DNA of 64,000 nucleotides from Bacteroidetes bacterium CG2_30_33_31 (GTDB lineage: Bacteria > Bacteroidota > Bacteroidia > Bacteroidales > UBA1556): NCBI GenBank assembly GCA_001872625.1, contig MNXP01000011.1:1-64000 (forward strand), read 5' to 3'. Shown in pieces: positions 26,852-37,303 of the stretch; the stretch's first letter is position 1, and each line of letters starts with the position of its first letter. Below the pieces are notes generated by a model. It did not search any database, was not told the DNA's origin, and was given only the letters and a program-made list of their open reading frames with translations. Both the position numbers and the translations under genes were made by a program.

Positions 26852-27862
26852 ATGACAGATACTAAATATACAAGAAAAGATTTTGTTTCAGACCAAGAAG
26901 TGAAATGGTGTGCAGGTTGTGGCGATTATTCTATCCTCGCAGCTGTAACCAATGCTTTACCTGAAATTGGTGTTGATAAAAAAGATATAGTCTTTGTCTC
27001 TGGAATAGGATGCTCCTCACGCTTTCCTTATTATGTTGATACTTATGGTGTTCATAGTCTTCATGGTCGTGCAAATCCCATAGCTACTGGCATAAAAGTA
27101 TCACATCCTAACTTAAGTGTGTGGATTACTACTGGCGATGGAGATAGTATGGCAATTGGTGGAAATCATTTTATTCATTTGCTAAGACGTAATATTGATG
27201 TAAATCTAATAATGTTCAACAATCAGATTTATGGACTTACAAAAGGGCAATATTCGCCAACAACTCCTTTAGGTCAGAAAACTAAAACTTCACCTCACGG
27301 AACTATCGAACATCCTTTTAAACCAGCTGAATTGGTGATGGGCGCCGAAGGCACTTTCTATGCTCGCACCGTGGATACAAACCCAAAAATGATGAAAGAA
27401 ATCTTTATTGAAGCCGCCAAACACAATGGCGCTTCAGTAGTTGAAGTTCTTCAAAACTGCGTGATTTTTAACAACAACACTCATCATAATATTACTGATA
27501 AAGAGGTCCGCGACGACAATCAGATTTATCTTCACCACGGAGAAAAAATGATTTTTGGAAAAGATTCAAACAAAGGAATTGTGCTTGAAGGTCTTAAACT
27601 AAAAGTTGTAACTGTTGGCGAAAATGGCGTTACCGAAGCAGATATTCTAACTCACGATGCAAAAGATAAAGATGGTACTTTGCACTATCTTTTAAGCCGC
27701 ATGTCCTTGCCAGATTTTCCTGTGGCAATGGGAGTTATACGCTCTGTTGATGCTGCAGTTTATAACGAATCTCTTGAAGCTCAAATAGCTGAAGTTAAAA
27801 ACTTAAGTAAAATTAAAAATGTTAGCGATTTGGTTAATAGTGGTGAAACTTTCACCTTATAA
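26852..27862 (+). CDS. korB: 2-oxoglutarate:ferredoxin oxidoreductase, beta subunit
   Basis: 336 residues. The beta subunit binds thiamine pyrophosphate and one [4Fe-4S] cluster. WCAGCGDYSILAAV supplies two cluster cysteines and GIGCSSRFPYY a third. The TPP motif is GDGDSMAIGGNHFIHLLRRN followed by FNNQIYGLTKGQYSPTT. The later region EVLQNCVIFNN supplies another conserved Cys. It forms an operon with korA and ends at the 27881-27911 terminator. No separate delta (ferredoxin) subunit is encoded here, as expected for the two-subunit type. Confidence 0.93.
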   Translation: MTDTKYTRKDFVSDQEVKWCAGCGDYSILAAVTNALPEIGVDKKDIVFVSGIGCSSRFPYYVDTYGVHSLHGRANPIATGIKVSHPNLSVWITTGDGDSMAIGGNHFIHLLRRNIDVNLIMFNNQIYGLTKGQYSPTTPLGQKTKTSPHGTIEHPFKPAELVMGAEGTFYARTVDTNPKMMKEIFIEAAKHNGASVVEVLQNCVIFNNNTHHNITDKEVRDDNQIYLHHGEKMIFGKDSNKGIVLEGLKLKVVTVGENGVTEADILTHDAKDKDGTLHYLLSRMSLPDFPVAMGVIRSVDAAVYNESLEAQIAEVKNLSKIKNVSDLVNSGETFTL

Positions 27863-27880
27863 TTATTACATTTTTTAATA

Positions 27881-27911
27881 AAAAACCATCTACCCAAGGT
27901 AGATGGTTTTT
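27881..27911 (+). terminator. Intrinsic terminator after korB
   Basis: AAAAACCATCTACC (27881-27894) pairs perfectly with GGTAGATGGTTTTT (27898-27911) around a 3-base loop, followed by more T. A 14-bp stem with a T-tract, 18 bp after the korB stop; the strongest terminator in the window. Confidence 0.92.
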
Positions 27912-28028
27912 TATTTTATTCTCGCTAATATACATGGAGATTAATCTTTTAATATAATTAGCAATTAATCAATAATTTCAAAAAAAAATAATGATTTTTT
28001 AATGGTCTTTTTCTACTTTTGCCAGCTA

Positions 28029-28063
28029 TTTGTATTTTTAATCTTTACTTTATAATATATTTG
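28029..28063 (+). promoter_or_regulatory. Promoter of the polyamine operon
   Basis: TTTG (28029-28032) and TATATTTG (28056-28063) match the Bacteroidota -33 and -7 boxes with 23 bp between them, slightly longer than usual. The start codon at 28092 follows 28 bp later. Confidence 0.5.
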
Positions 28064-28091
28064 CCAAGCATTAACTTTATCTAATTTTATA

Positions 28092-29504
28092 ATGAAGAAT
28101 AGTTACTTTAATTTAATCGAGCAGTCATATTATTTTCCTCAAGAAGGATTTGATATTAACCATGAGTACTTAACTTTTTATGGAATATCATTAAAATATC
28201 TTATAGAAAAATATGGAACTCCGTTTAAGCTTGTTTATTTGCCTCGTATAGGAGAACAAATAAAGCGTGCCAAAAACTTGTTTAACCGCGCCATAAAAGC
28301 AAACGATTATGATGGCAATTATTATTATTGTTACTGTACAAAATGCAATCACTTTCAATATGCAATTTCAGCAGCACTGCGCAATAAAGTAAATCTGGAA
28401 ACATCTTCATCTTTCGATATAGATCTAATACTTCAGCTTTATGAAGATGGAAAATTAAAAAAAGATATCCATATAATTCATAATGGATATAAGACTGATG
28501 AATACTTAAGAAAAATTATTGACCTACAAAAAATGGGTTTTACAAACTCTATTATAGTGCTCGATAGTAAAGATGAGCTGAAGAGATTAATACCTTTTCT
28601 TGGTAACGAAAAAATTAAAATTGGTTTAAGAATGGCAATCGACGAAGAACCTCAATCGGCATATTATACATCGAGACTTGGCATCAGACACGATGAAATT
28701 GTAAGTTTTTTTGACCAAGAAATTAAAGATAATGAGCATGTGGAATTGAAAATGTTGCATTTTTTTGTTGATAGTGGCATAAAAGATAACCTTTATTATT
28801 GGGGCGAATTTAAAAAAGCTCTAAAACTTTATATAGAACTTAAAAAACGCTGTGATACATTAGATTCATTTAATTTAGGCGGAGGACTTCCAATAAGAAA
28901 TCACTTGGGATTTGAATACGATTACGAATATATGATTCGTGAAATAGTAAAAAATATTAAAGATGGCTGTAATAGCGAGGGTGTACATGAACCAAATATT
29001 TTTACAGAGTTTGGTAAATATACCGTGGGTGAAAGTAGTGCAATTATTTTTCAAGTAATAGAACAGAAAAAACAAAATGACTCTGAACTTTGGTATATGA
29101 TTGACAATAGTTTGATGAATACCATTCCAGACGCTTGGTCGATACACGAAAAATTTATTCTTTTGCCAATAAATAAATGGGAAAACGAATACTCACGTGT
29201 GAATATTGGTGGCATAAGCTGCGATCATTCAGATTATTACAACTCTGAAGATTTAAATCAGCAAATAATGCTGCCCTCTTATAGCGTAGATTCAAAAGAG
29301 CCGTTATATCTTGGATTTTTCCATACCGGCGCTTACCAAGACTCCATTAGTGGCTATGGCGGAATAAAACATTGCCTTATTCCATCACCCAAACATGTGA
29401 TAATTGATAGAGATAGCAAAGGAAATTTTATCGATTACGTCTATCGAAATGAGCAGACTGTAGAAGATATGTTGCAAATATTAGGTTACGAAAGTAAAGA
29501 ATGA
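28092..29504 (+). CDS. speA: Biosynthetic arginine decarboxylase, fold III PLP enzyme (short type)
   Basis: 470 residues. It is an alanine-racemase-fold (type III) PLP decarboxylase. The PLP lysine is K84 in YCTKCNHFQY, followed by NLETSSSFDIDLI. The Gly-rich phosphate-binding loop is FNLGGGLPIRN, and the late EFGKYTVGESSAIIF and GFFHTGAYQD (partner active-site Tyr-Gln-Asp) are clear. It is shorter than the about 630-residue SpeA of gammaproteobacteria. The substrate is inferred from context: the next gene encodes agmatinase, overlapping by ATGA, so arginine to agmatine to putrescine is the likely route. Diaminopimelate or ornithine decarboxylation is less likely. Confidence 0.85.
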   Translation: MKNSYFNLIEQSYYFPQEGFDINHEYLTFYGISLKYLIEKYGTPFKLVYLPRIGEQIKRAKNLFNRAIKANDYDGNYYYCYCTKCNHFQYAISAALRNKVNLETSSSFDIDLILQLYEDGKLKKDIHIIHNGYKTDEYLRKIIDLQKMGFTNSIIVLDSKDELKRLIPFLGNEKIKIGLRMAIDEEPQSAYYTSRLGIRHDEIVSFFDQEIKDNEHVELKMLHFFVDSGIKDNLYYWGEFKKALKLYIELKKRCDTLDSFNLGGGLPIRNHLGFEYDYEYMIREIVKNIKDGCNSEGVHEPNIFTEFGKYTVGESSAIIFQVIEQKKQNDSELWYMIDNSLMNTIPDAWSIHEKFILLPINKWENEYSRVNIGGISCDHSDYYNSEDLNQQIMLPSYSVDSKEPLYLGFFHTGAYQDSISGYGGIKHCLIPSPKHVIIDRDSKGNFIDYVYRNEQTVEDMLQILGYESKE

Positions 29505-30352
29505 ATACATTTGCTGGAATAGAAAAAGAGTTTGCAGAATTTGATAAATCTGCTATTTTACTTCAATCAATTCCCTACGATGGAACTTCCACCTGGGGAA
29601 AAGGAGCTGATAATGGTTTCGAAGCTTTTATGGAAGCAGCAGAAAATATGGAAATCTACGACATAGAAACTAATTCTGAAGTTTACAAAAGAGGTATTCA
29701 TGTTTTGCCAGAATTATCAGATTTTTCATCACCTGAAGATATGTACCTGAAGGTATTAAAAAAATCGAAAGAGATTATTGCTACCAACAAATTTCCTACC
29801 TTTTTTGGTGGTGAACATTCTGTCTCCATAGGAATAATTGAAGCTATGCGCCACAAATACAGTAATTTGACTGTACTGCAACTCGATGCGCATGCAGATT
29901 TAAGACCTCAATATCATGATTCGCCATACAGTCATGCTTGCGCTGTGCATCAAGCATCAAAGACCACCAATCTTGTTCAAGTAGGAATAAGAAGTATGGA
30001 TTCCGTTGAACTGCCTTTTCTAAAGAAGAAAAATTGCTTTTTTGCAAGTGATATAAAAGGCGAAACTCTTTGGCATGAGCGAGCTCTTTCACTATTAACG
30101 CAAGACATTTATCTTACCATAGATTTAGATGTTTTCGACCCATCAATTATGCCGGCCACTGGAACTCCAGAACCTGGCGGTCTCGACTGGTATGATGTAA
30201 TAAGATTCTTGAAAAAAGTATTTATCAATAAAAATATTGTCGGTTTCGACATTGTCGAACTTGCACCAATACAAGGGCGTAAAGACCCACAATTTTTAAC
30301 TTCAAAGTTGTATTATCAACTTTTGTCTTATAAATTTGAACTAAAAATGTAA
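29501..30352 (+). CDS. speB: Agmatinase (ureohydrolase)
   Basis: 283 residues. Hydrolyses agmatine to putrescine and urea with a di-manganese centre. Metal-site motifs of the arginase/agmatinase family are all present: GGEHSVSIG, LDAHADLR with the following YSHACAVHQA, and TIDLDVFDPSIMPATGTPEPGG. The C-terminal VGFDIVELAP is also typical. The start overlaps the arginine decarboxylase stop (ATGA), which supports coupling. It is followed 4 bp later by the deoxyhypusine-synthase-like gene. Confidence 0.93.
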   Translation: MNTFAGIEKEFAEFDKSAILLQSIPYDGTSTWGKGADNGFEAFMEAAENMEIYDIETNSEVYKRGIHVLPELSDFSSPEDMYLKVLKKSKEIIATNKFPTFFGGEHSVSIGIIEAMRHKYSNLTVLQLDAHADLRPQYHDSPYSHACAVHQASKTTNLVQVGIRSMDSVELPFLKKKNCFFASDIKGETLWHERALSLLTQDIYLTIDLDVFDPSIMPATGTPEPGGLDWYDVIRFLKKVFINKNIVGFDIVELAPIQGRKDPQFLTSKLYYQLLSYKFELKM

Positions 30353-30356
30353 AATT

Positions 30357-31331
30357 ATGAAACAAAATGGACCAATAACAGAATTTATGCTTAGACATTA
30401 TAAGCATTTCAATGCTGCCACATTAGTGGATGCTGCAAAAGCTTATGATGATCAATTAAAAACTGGACACAAAATGATGATTACCCTTGCTGGAGCAATG
30501 AGTACAGCGGAGCTCGGCAAATCTTTAGCGGAGATGATTCGCCAAGATAAAGTTCAGATTATTACCTGCACCGGGGCAAATCTCGAAGAAGATGTTTTCA
30601 ATTTGGTTGCTCATGATTTCTATAAACGGGTTCCAAATTATCGAGACCTATCGCCAAATGAAGAAAAAGACTTGCTCGACCATCATTTTAACAGAGTAAC
30701 AGATACTTGCATACCTGAAGAAGAGGCTATGCGAAGGATTGAAGACCATTTGGTAAATCGCTGGGGCAAAGCTGATAGTGAAGGGAAAAGATTTTTTCCT
30801 CATGAATTTTTTTATCAGATTTTGTTAAGTGGCGAACTAGAAAAAGATTATCTTATTCCTAAAGAGGACTCTTGGTTGCTGGCTGCTGCCGAAAAAAACT
30901 TGCCCATTATTGTTCCCGGTTGGGAAGATTCCACTTGTGGAAATTTCTTTGCTTCACATTGTATTAGAGAAGAATTTAAGACTTCCACAGTTAAGGGAGG
31001 CATAGAATATATGATGTTTCTGGCAAAATGGTATCAGGAAAATTCTGGTGAAGGGGTGGGGTTTTTCCAAATTGGTGGAGGTATTTCAGGCGATTTTCCA
31101 ATTTGCGTTGTTCCTATGTTGCATCAAGATTTGCAATTAGAAAATATTCCAATGTGGTCTTATTTCTGTCAAATTAGCGATTCAACAACAAGCTATGGTT
31201 CTTATTCTGGTGCTGTTCCAAACGAAAAGATTACATGGGGTAAATTAGCAACCGATACTCCAAAATTTATCATCGAAAGTGATGCTACTATTGTGGCTCC
31301 ATTGATTTTTGCTTATCTTCTGGGTTGGTAA
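30357..31331 (+). CDS. Deoxyhypusine synthase-like protein (NAD-dependent aminobutyl transferase family)
   Basis: 324 residues. Eukaryotic and archaeal deoxyhypusine synthase transfers the aminobutyl group of spermidine to a lysine of (e/a)IF5A. Bacteria lack eIF5A, so a bacterial member probably makes homospermidine or a related polyamine. Visible family features: MITLAGAMSTAELGKSLAEM, CTGANLEEDVFNLVAH, IPIIVPGWEDSTCGN-type segment, GGGISGDFPICVVP, and the C-terminal WGKLATDTPKFIIESDAT. The lysine that forms the enzyme imine intermediate is kept (K296 in TWGKL). The operon position after speA and speB supports a polyamine role; the true acceptor is unknown. Confidence 0.85.
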   Translation: MKQNGPITEFMLRHYKHFNAATLVDAAKAYDDQLKTGHKMMITLAGAMSTAELGKSLAEMIRQDKVQIITCTGANLEEDVFNLVAHDFYKRVPNYRDLSPNEEKDLLDHHFNRVTDTCIPEEEAMRRIEDHLVNRWGKADSEGKRFFPHEFFYQILLSGELEKDYLIPKEDSWLLAAAEKNLPIIVPGWEDSTCGNFFASHCIREEFKTSTVKGGIEYMMFLAKWYQENSGEGVGFFQIGGGISGDFPICVVPMLHQDLQLENIPMWSYFCQISDSTTSYGSYSGAVPNEKITWGKLATDTPKFIIESDATIVAPLIFAYLLGW

Positions 31332-31375
31332 TATTGTAGCTATTTTTCTCAATTATGTTGCTGAAAAAGTACTTT

Positions 31376-33010
<1,635 letters not shown>

Positions 33011-33031
33011 TTATATGCTGAAAAAAGGCTG

Positions 33032-33039
33032 CGAAAGTA
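33032..33039 (-). promoter_or_regulatory. Putative -7 box of the ABC-F gene
   Basis: On the minus strand TACTTTCG followed by CAGCC, 42 bp upstream of the ATG at 32989. One mismatch to TAnnTTTG and identical to the ruvB box. Confidence 0.4.
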
Positions 33040-33094
33040 GAGATTTTTATCGAGCGGTAGAAAATTATAAATAATCAAATTAATATAAAAACGT

Positions 33095-36000
33095 CTATTC
33101 ACAATAGCCCAAAATTGCATTGGCAACAAATCGTGGTTGTCCAGGCAAAGCAAAGTTATTTTTTTCGTAATCAATGTTGTAGGGCGAAACATTTACAGCT
33201 TTTCCATCTATCACAAGAGTAGCACTGCCACCTGGATCAAAACCCATTGCCTTTTCAGCGCCATATTTAAGTAATATTTCTATCATATCGATATGTGTGG
33301 CTCCCACGGATTCTCTTATTCTTCCATTGATTACCAACACCATAAGTTCACCATGAGTATTCAAACCCATAGCGATTTTAGGTCCGCGCATATCAACATA
33401 ATCGAGCCGAGCGGCTTGAGTTCTAATGGAGAATGATGTTTTCCATCCTTCCACTTCCATATCCAAAACAGAAATTCCTTGTTCGATTAGCAGCGGTCCG
33501 GCTTCTATGGCATATTCTAATTCACCCCATTTAACAAGTTCATTATCATTAAGTTTTATGCATACTTCCGATTCTAATTCTTCAAAAGCTTCATTAAATA
33601 TTTTTGGAGGAATAGATAGAGTTAGGCCAACCGGTATAATTTTCACCATTTCACCGATTTCTGTTCGATGAATTTCTTTAATGGTGTTGCCAGCTAATCT
33701 TAAGATAATATTTCCATTGCCTAAAAATTCAGCAGCATCGGTCAACAAATCAAAATAACAGGCTTCCCCTTGATTAAAAGTATTATAATTATCAGGTTCA
33801 AAATTTATTATAACATTATCTTTTGAAATAATAAAACCATTTTTTATATTTACTTTTTGAATATCTATGCTCCCGTTTTTATAAATCAGCATAGCTGGTT
33901 TATTGAATAATGGAGCAGATTTTACTATGGAATTCATAATAAGCAAACCTAAAGGAGATCCAATATAATTTTCGGGGAGACCCAATTTTCCCACAAGCTC
34001 TGGATTCAAAATATAGCCGCCATTCCATGCAATGTCAATTTTTTTGTTCCCGGTTTTTAATAAATCATCTATTATGGAAGTTACTGGCTTGGGAATATCG
34101 CCCGCCAATTGAGCAACAAATCGCCACTTTTTGTCTTCATCATTTATTTTAACCTTCGCTAAAACCCCATTCCATGGTAAACCATCGCCGTAAACTCCAC
34201 TTACAAATTGGTAATCAATATTTTTATTTAGTGAATTTTTTTCTAAAGATTTCTGAATGTTGGATAGCAAGAGTTTTATTGGAGTACCATTTTGCTCTGC
34301 GTCCTTTGTTATTATTTTCAACAAGTTATCGCGTCCTAATTCCTTTTCAAGTTTTGCAAAATCAGATTTCTTTAAGATTTTTGAAAAGTCTTTAGCGGTT
34401 TGAATTGGAGCTGGATAAGCAAGTGTAGTCCTAACACCAGCTGGAATATATTGAACAAATCCTTGTCCTATTTTTATTCCTAAAATATTAGCTGATAGTT
34501 CATTATGAGCTTTCCCAAGGTGAAAACGTTCCATATTTATTATGTCAGTCATCATAGCTGCACTTTCTCCCAAAGCAATTACAAAGCCATTATTATTTTT
34601 TATTTCTAAAAGTTTTCGTAAAGCTTTATCTCCCAATTGATTTATGTGAATGCCGACACATTTTTGCTCTGAAGGAATAATTTCGAATATCTTATATTTG
34701 TATAAGAGTTTCAGTTCATAATCAGGAGTGATTTCTAAAAATTGTTCTAAATCTTTAGCAGAGAAGAAGTTAGTAGGGCGAAATTCATTCAAAAAAATTG
34801 CAATTCTGCCGATATTATCAATATTTTCTTTGAGCAAGTTTTCTGTGAGTTCTTCTTCAATTTTCAATCCCAACTGAGCTCTTATAGGCTGAAGTATAAA
34901 AAATTCCATTTCATACATAAGATATTGTCCAGGAAAAAAGGCAACAGGTTTTCGCATTTTAAGATATGAAGCCAAAGTATCTCTATCGTCGATTCCAAGT
35001 TCTTCGCTGTTGGTAAGCTGAACATAAGCAAGTCTCCAATCAACAAAAAAGTGCGGAGAATGACTAAAATATGCAGGCTTTTTTAGCTTCAAAATATCAT
35101 TAAAAATAGTAAATACCAAGCCTGTCAGTTCTTGATAAGTAAATTCCTGATATGGATATAAAACAGTATTTCGATGTCTATAATTAAAAGCGTGATCATG
35201 TCTTACAATTACATTTTCAGAGTGATATTTAAAAATATTATCTACAAGATTATAGAACTCATGTTTAAGTTCCAATGTAAATTTTGAATCATTTTTGAAT
35301 TGTGATAAATATTTTTGGGTGAAATTAAAAACCATGCCTCTAAACATTTGCTCTTCTACTCTAAAAAAACTCGGGTCGATAAGCGACTTAAGCAAAATCA
35401 TAAACGACATTCGACCAAAGCCGGGGAGGTAATGACGATTTTTATCAATTATTAAATCATTTGCTATAGCAGGTTTCGAGAAACAATACGGTTTATAATC
35501 CTCCAAATATTTGCCTATTTTGCTTATCGACAATGAATTATCTTGAAGTTGAAGATGGAGTTTTTTTATGATGTTAAGTATATTTTTGGACAGTGATTCA
35601 TAACTGTATCGATTGTTTATCACTTGCCTATTGTGTTTTAAAATTTCTTCTTTATTTTGAGGATAGAATATGAATTCATAAATTTCTTCAATCAAAGAAT
35701 CTGGCAAAAAGTAGTCGCTAAAGCTAAGAACTTTAAGTTTGTTGGCGTCGGAAAGATGTTGTCCAGTAACTTCCTTAAAAACTTCTACAGGCTCAAAAGC
35801 ATTGCACACCAAAGCAATTCCAGTAGAGCATGATTCCAATATGGGCAATCCTCTACCTTCGGTTTCTGAAGGTAGCATTACCAAGGAGGAAGCATTATAT
35901 AAATCGGGTATGGTGATGGAATATTCGTAACGACTTTTAAATCTTTTTTTGTCGAATTCGCTAAATAAAAAACCCAAAAATACTCTATCGGAATATTTCG

Positions 36001-37285
36001 ATGGCATGGTTTCTAAGAAGAAGGCAAATGAACGGATAAGCTTTAAAAAATAATTGTATTGGCCATTGGGAATATGACCAGAGATTAATAGTGTAAGCGT
36101 AAGTTCTTGATTCTCATCAAATTTATTGGTAAATTCTTTATGATGGAAAAGCTTTTCCATTATTTTAAAGTTAAACTCAATGCGCTTTCTTTTGACAATT
36201 CTTGTGGGTTGCAAAAGAATAATGTTGTTGTTTACAAAATTAAAATCCTCAGTCCAACGTCTTCCAATTACAAAAGGGTCAAAATCGAGTTCATAAGGAT
36301 TTATAATCTGTTTTTCAATAAAATCATCTACTGCATAAGCATGAAGCTGCTTGCGATAATTACTTAAAATATCTCTGAGTTTCACCTTTGTATTTATGCT
36401 GTGCCTCTTGGTAAAAGTGGTGAATTCATTGGTATTTATGGCGGTATTAATCTCGCATACATTTGCAGGGTTGTGTCCATTGATGTTTATTACATGCTGC
36501 GATTGACGCGAATTTATGTTGACCGAAATCCATGAGCGCGATTCCCATGGCAAAAGCAGTTCAATCAAAGTAAATATTTCACCGATATGGCTATTTTTAA
36601 AAAAGAAATCTCTTGGCCCTGGTAGAAGATTTTTTTCTTTAATATCTATTTCCTTATTACCGCCTTCCCAGTAGAAGTCGTGTGAATTATTTATTACAGG
36701 TATTCCAAGATATTCTGAAATAATTACTTCCGCTAAAGCCAAAGAAAGGTTACCTGGGTTGGAGTGAACATTTACCGAAAAAATTATTTTAATATTATTA
36801 TCTATCAAATATTTGCCTAATAAATCGCAAATTAATAGAGTCTCTTTCCAAAATTTAAAAATCAAATCATTATATTCTTGGCTACCACGATTCAATTTTA
36901 CAAAGAAGAAATCATTATAAAGCGACCATTTATCAAATCCATTTAAAATACTTATCTCTTTGGTTATTATATTTTTAGGAATTAGTTCATAAGCCAATGG
37001 CTGAATTTCACCTGCAATATAATGAAACTTTGTTTCAGAAAATATTTTATGAAAGGCTTCAGCATATTTATTTATTTCAACGGATACACCATCGTTGGCA
37101 AAATAAAAAGTAAGAAAAGCTAAACTTCCGTTATTCAGATAATTTGAATAATCTTCAAATGACTTGGGAGCTATTGTTTCGGAGGCTTTATTATTCTCTC
37201 TTATCAAGTCTAAAAAGAGCCCAAGGTCGAACCAAGTATCGACCTTTTGAGCTCTCAAATCTTGCATCATTTCCTTATAATTCAT
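33095..37285 (-). CDS. Glycosyltransferase-phosphodiester glycosidase (NAGPA) fusion protein
   Basis: 1396 residues without signal peptide. Residues about 1-350 form a GT-B-like N-terminal half with NNSHDFYWEGG. Residues about 352-560 are a GT4-like donor-binding half: ILLQPTRIVKRKRIEFN, then LMLPSETEGRGLPILESC. About 580-1020 is a region I do not recognise, with RHDHAFNYRHRNT and HSPHFFVDWRLAY. Residues about 1025-1396 are a phosphodiester glycosidase (NAGPA, DUF2233) domain: AWNGGYILNPELVG, IEAGPLLIEQG, MRGPKIAMGLN, FDPGGSATLVIDGKAVN and QPRFVANAILGYC. NAGPA domains cleave sugar-phosphodiester bonds. The gene follows a GT4 gene by 18 bp on the same strand, so the two products probably serve one glycan or glycoside pathway. 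Substrate unknown. Confidence 0.82.
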   Translation of the reverse strand: MNYKEMMQDLRAQKVDTWFDLGLFLDLIRENNKASETIAPKSFEDYSNYLNNGSLAFLTFYFANDGVSVEINKYAEAFHKIFSETKFHYIAGEIQPLAYELIPKNIITKEISILNGFDKWSLYNDFFFVKLNRGSQEYNDLIFKFWKETLLICDLLGKYLIDNNIKIIFSVNVHSNPGNLSLALAEVIISEYLGIPVINNSHDFYWEGGNKEIDIKEKNLLPGPRDFFFKNSHIGEIFTLIELLLPWESRSWISVNINSRQSQHVININGHNPANVCEINTAINTNEFTTFTKRHSINTKVKLRDILSNYRKQLHAYAVDDFIEKQIINPYELDFDPFVIGRRWTEDFNFVNNNIILLQPTRIVKRKRIEFNFKIMEKLFHHKEFTNKFDENQELTLTLLISGHIPNGQYNYFLKLIRSFAFFLETMPSKYSDRVFLGFLFSEFDKKRFKSRYEYSITIPDLYNASSLVMLPSETEGRGLPILESCSTGIALVCNAFEPVEVFKEVTGQHLSDANKLKVLSFSDYFLPDSLIEEIYEFIFYPQNKEEILKHNRQVINNRYSYESLSKNILNIIKKLHLQLQDNSLSISKIGKYLEDYKPYCFSKPAIANDLIIDKNRHYLPGFGRMSFMILLKSLIDPSFFRVEEQMFRGMVFNFTQKYLSQFKNDSKFTLELKHEFYNLVDNIFKYHSENVIVRHDHAFNYRHRNTVLYPYQEFTYQELTGLVFTIFNDILKLKKPAYFSHSPHFFVDWRLAYVQLTNSEELGIDDRDTLASYLKMRKPVAFFPGQYLMYEMEFFILQPIRAQLGLKIEEELTENLLKENIDNIGRIAIFLNEFRPTNFFSAKDLEQFLEITPDYELKLLYKYKIFEIIPSEQKCVGIHINQLGDKALRKLLEIKNNNGFVIALGESAAMMTDIINMERFHLGKAHNELSANILGIKIGQGFVQYIPAGVRTTLAYPAPIQTAKDFSKILKKSDFAKLEKELGRDNLLKIITKDAEQNGTPIKLLLSNIQKSLEKNSLNKNIDYQFVSGVYGDGLPWNGVLAKVKINDEDKKWRFVAQLAGDIPKPVTSIIDDLLKTGNKKIDIAWNGGYILNPELVGKLGLPENYIGSPLGLLIMNSIVKSAPLFNKPAMLIYKNGSIDIQKVNIKNGFIISKDNVIINFEPDNYNTFNQGEACYFDLLTDAAEFLGNGNIILRLAGNTIKEIHRTEIGEMVKIIPVGLTLSIPPKIFNEAFEELESEVCIKLNDNELVKWGELEYAIEAGPLLIEQGISVLDMEVEGWKTSFSIRTQAARLDYVDMRGPKIAMGLNTHGELMVLVINGRIRESVGATHIDMIEILLKYGAEKAMGFDPGGSATLVIDGKAVNVSPYNIDYEKNNFALPGQPRFVANAILGYCE

Positions 37286-37303
37286 AAATCAAAGCATTAG
37301 TAA

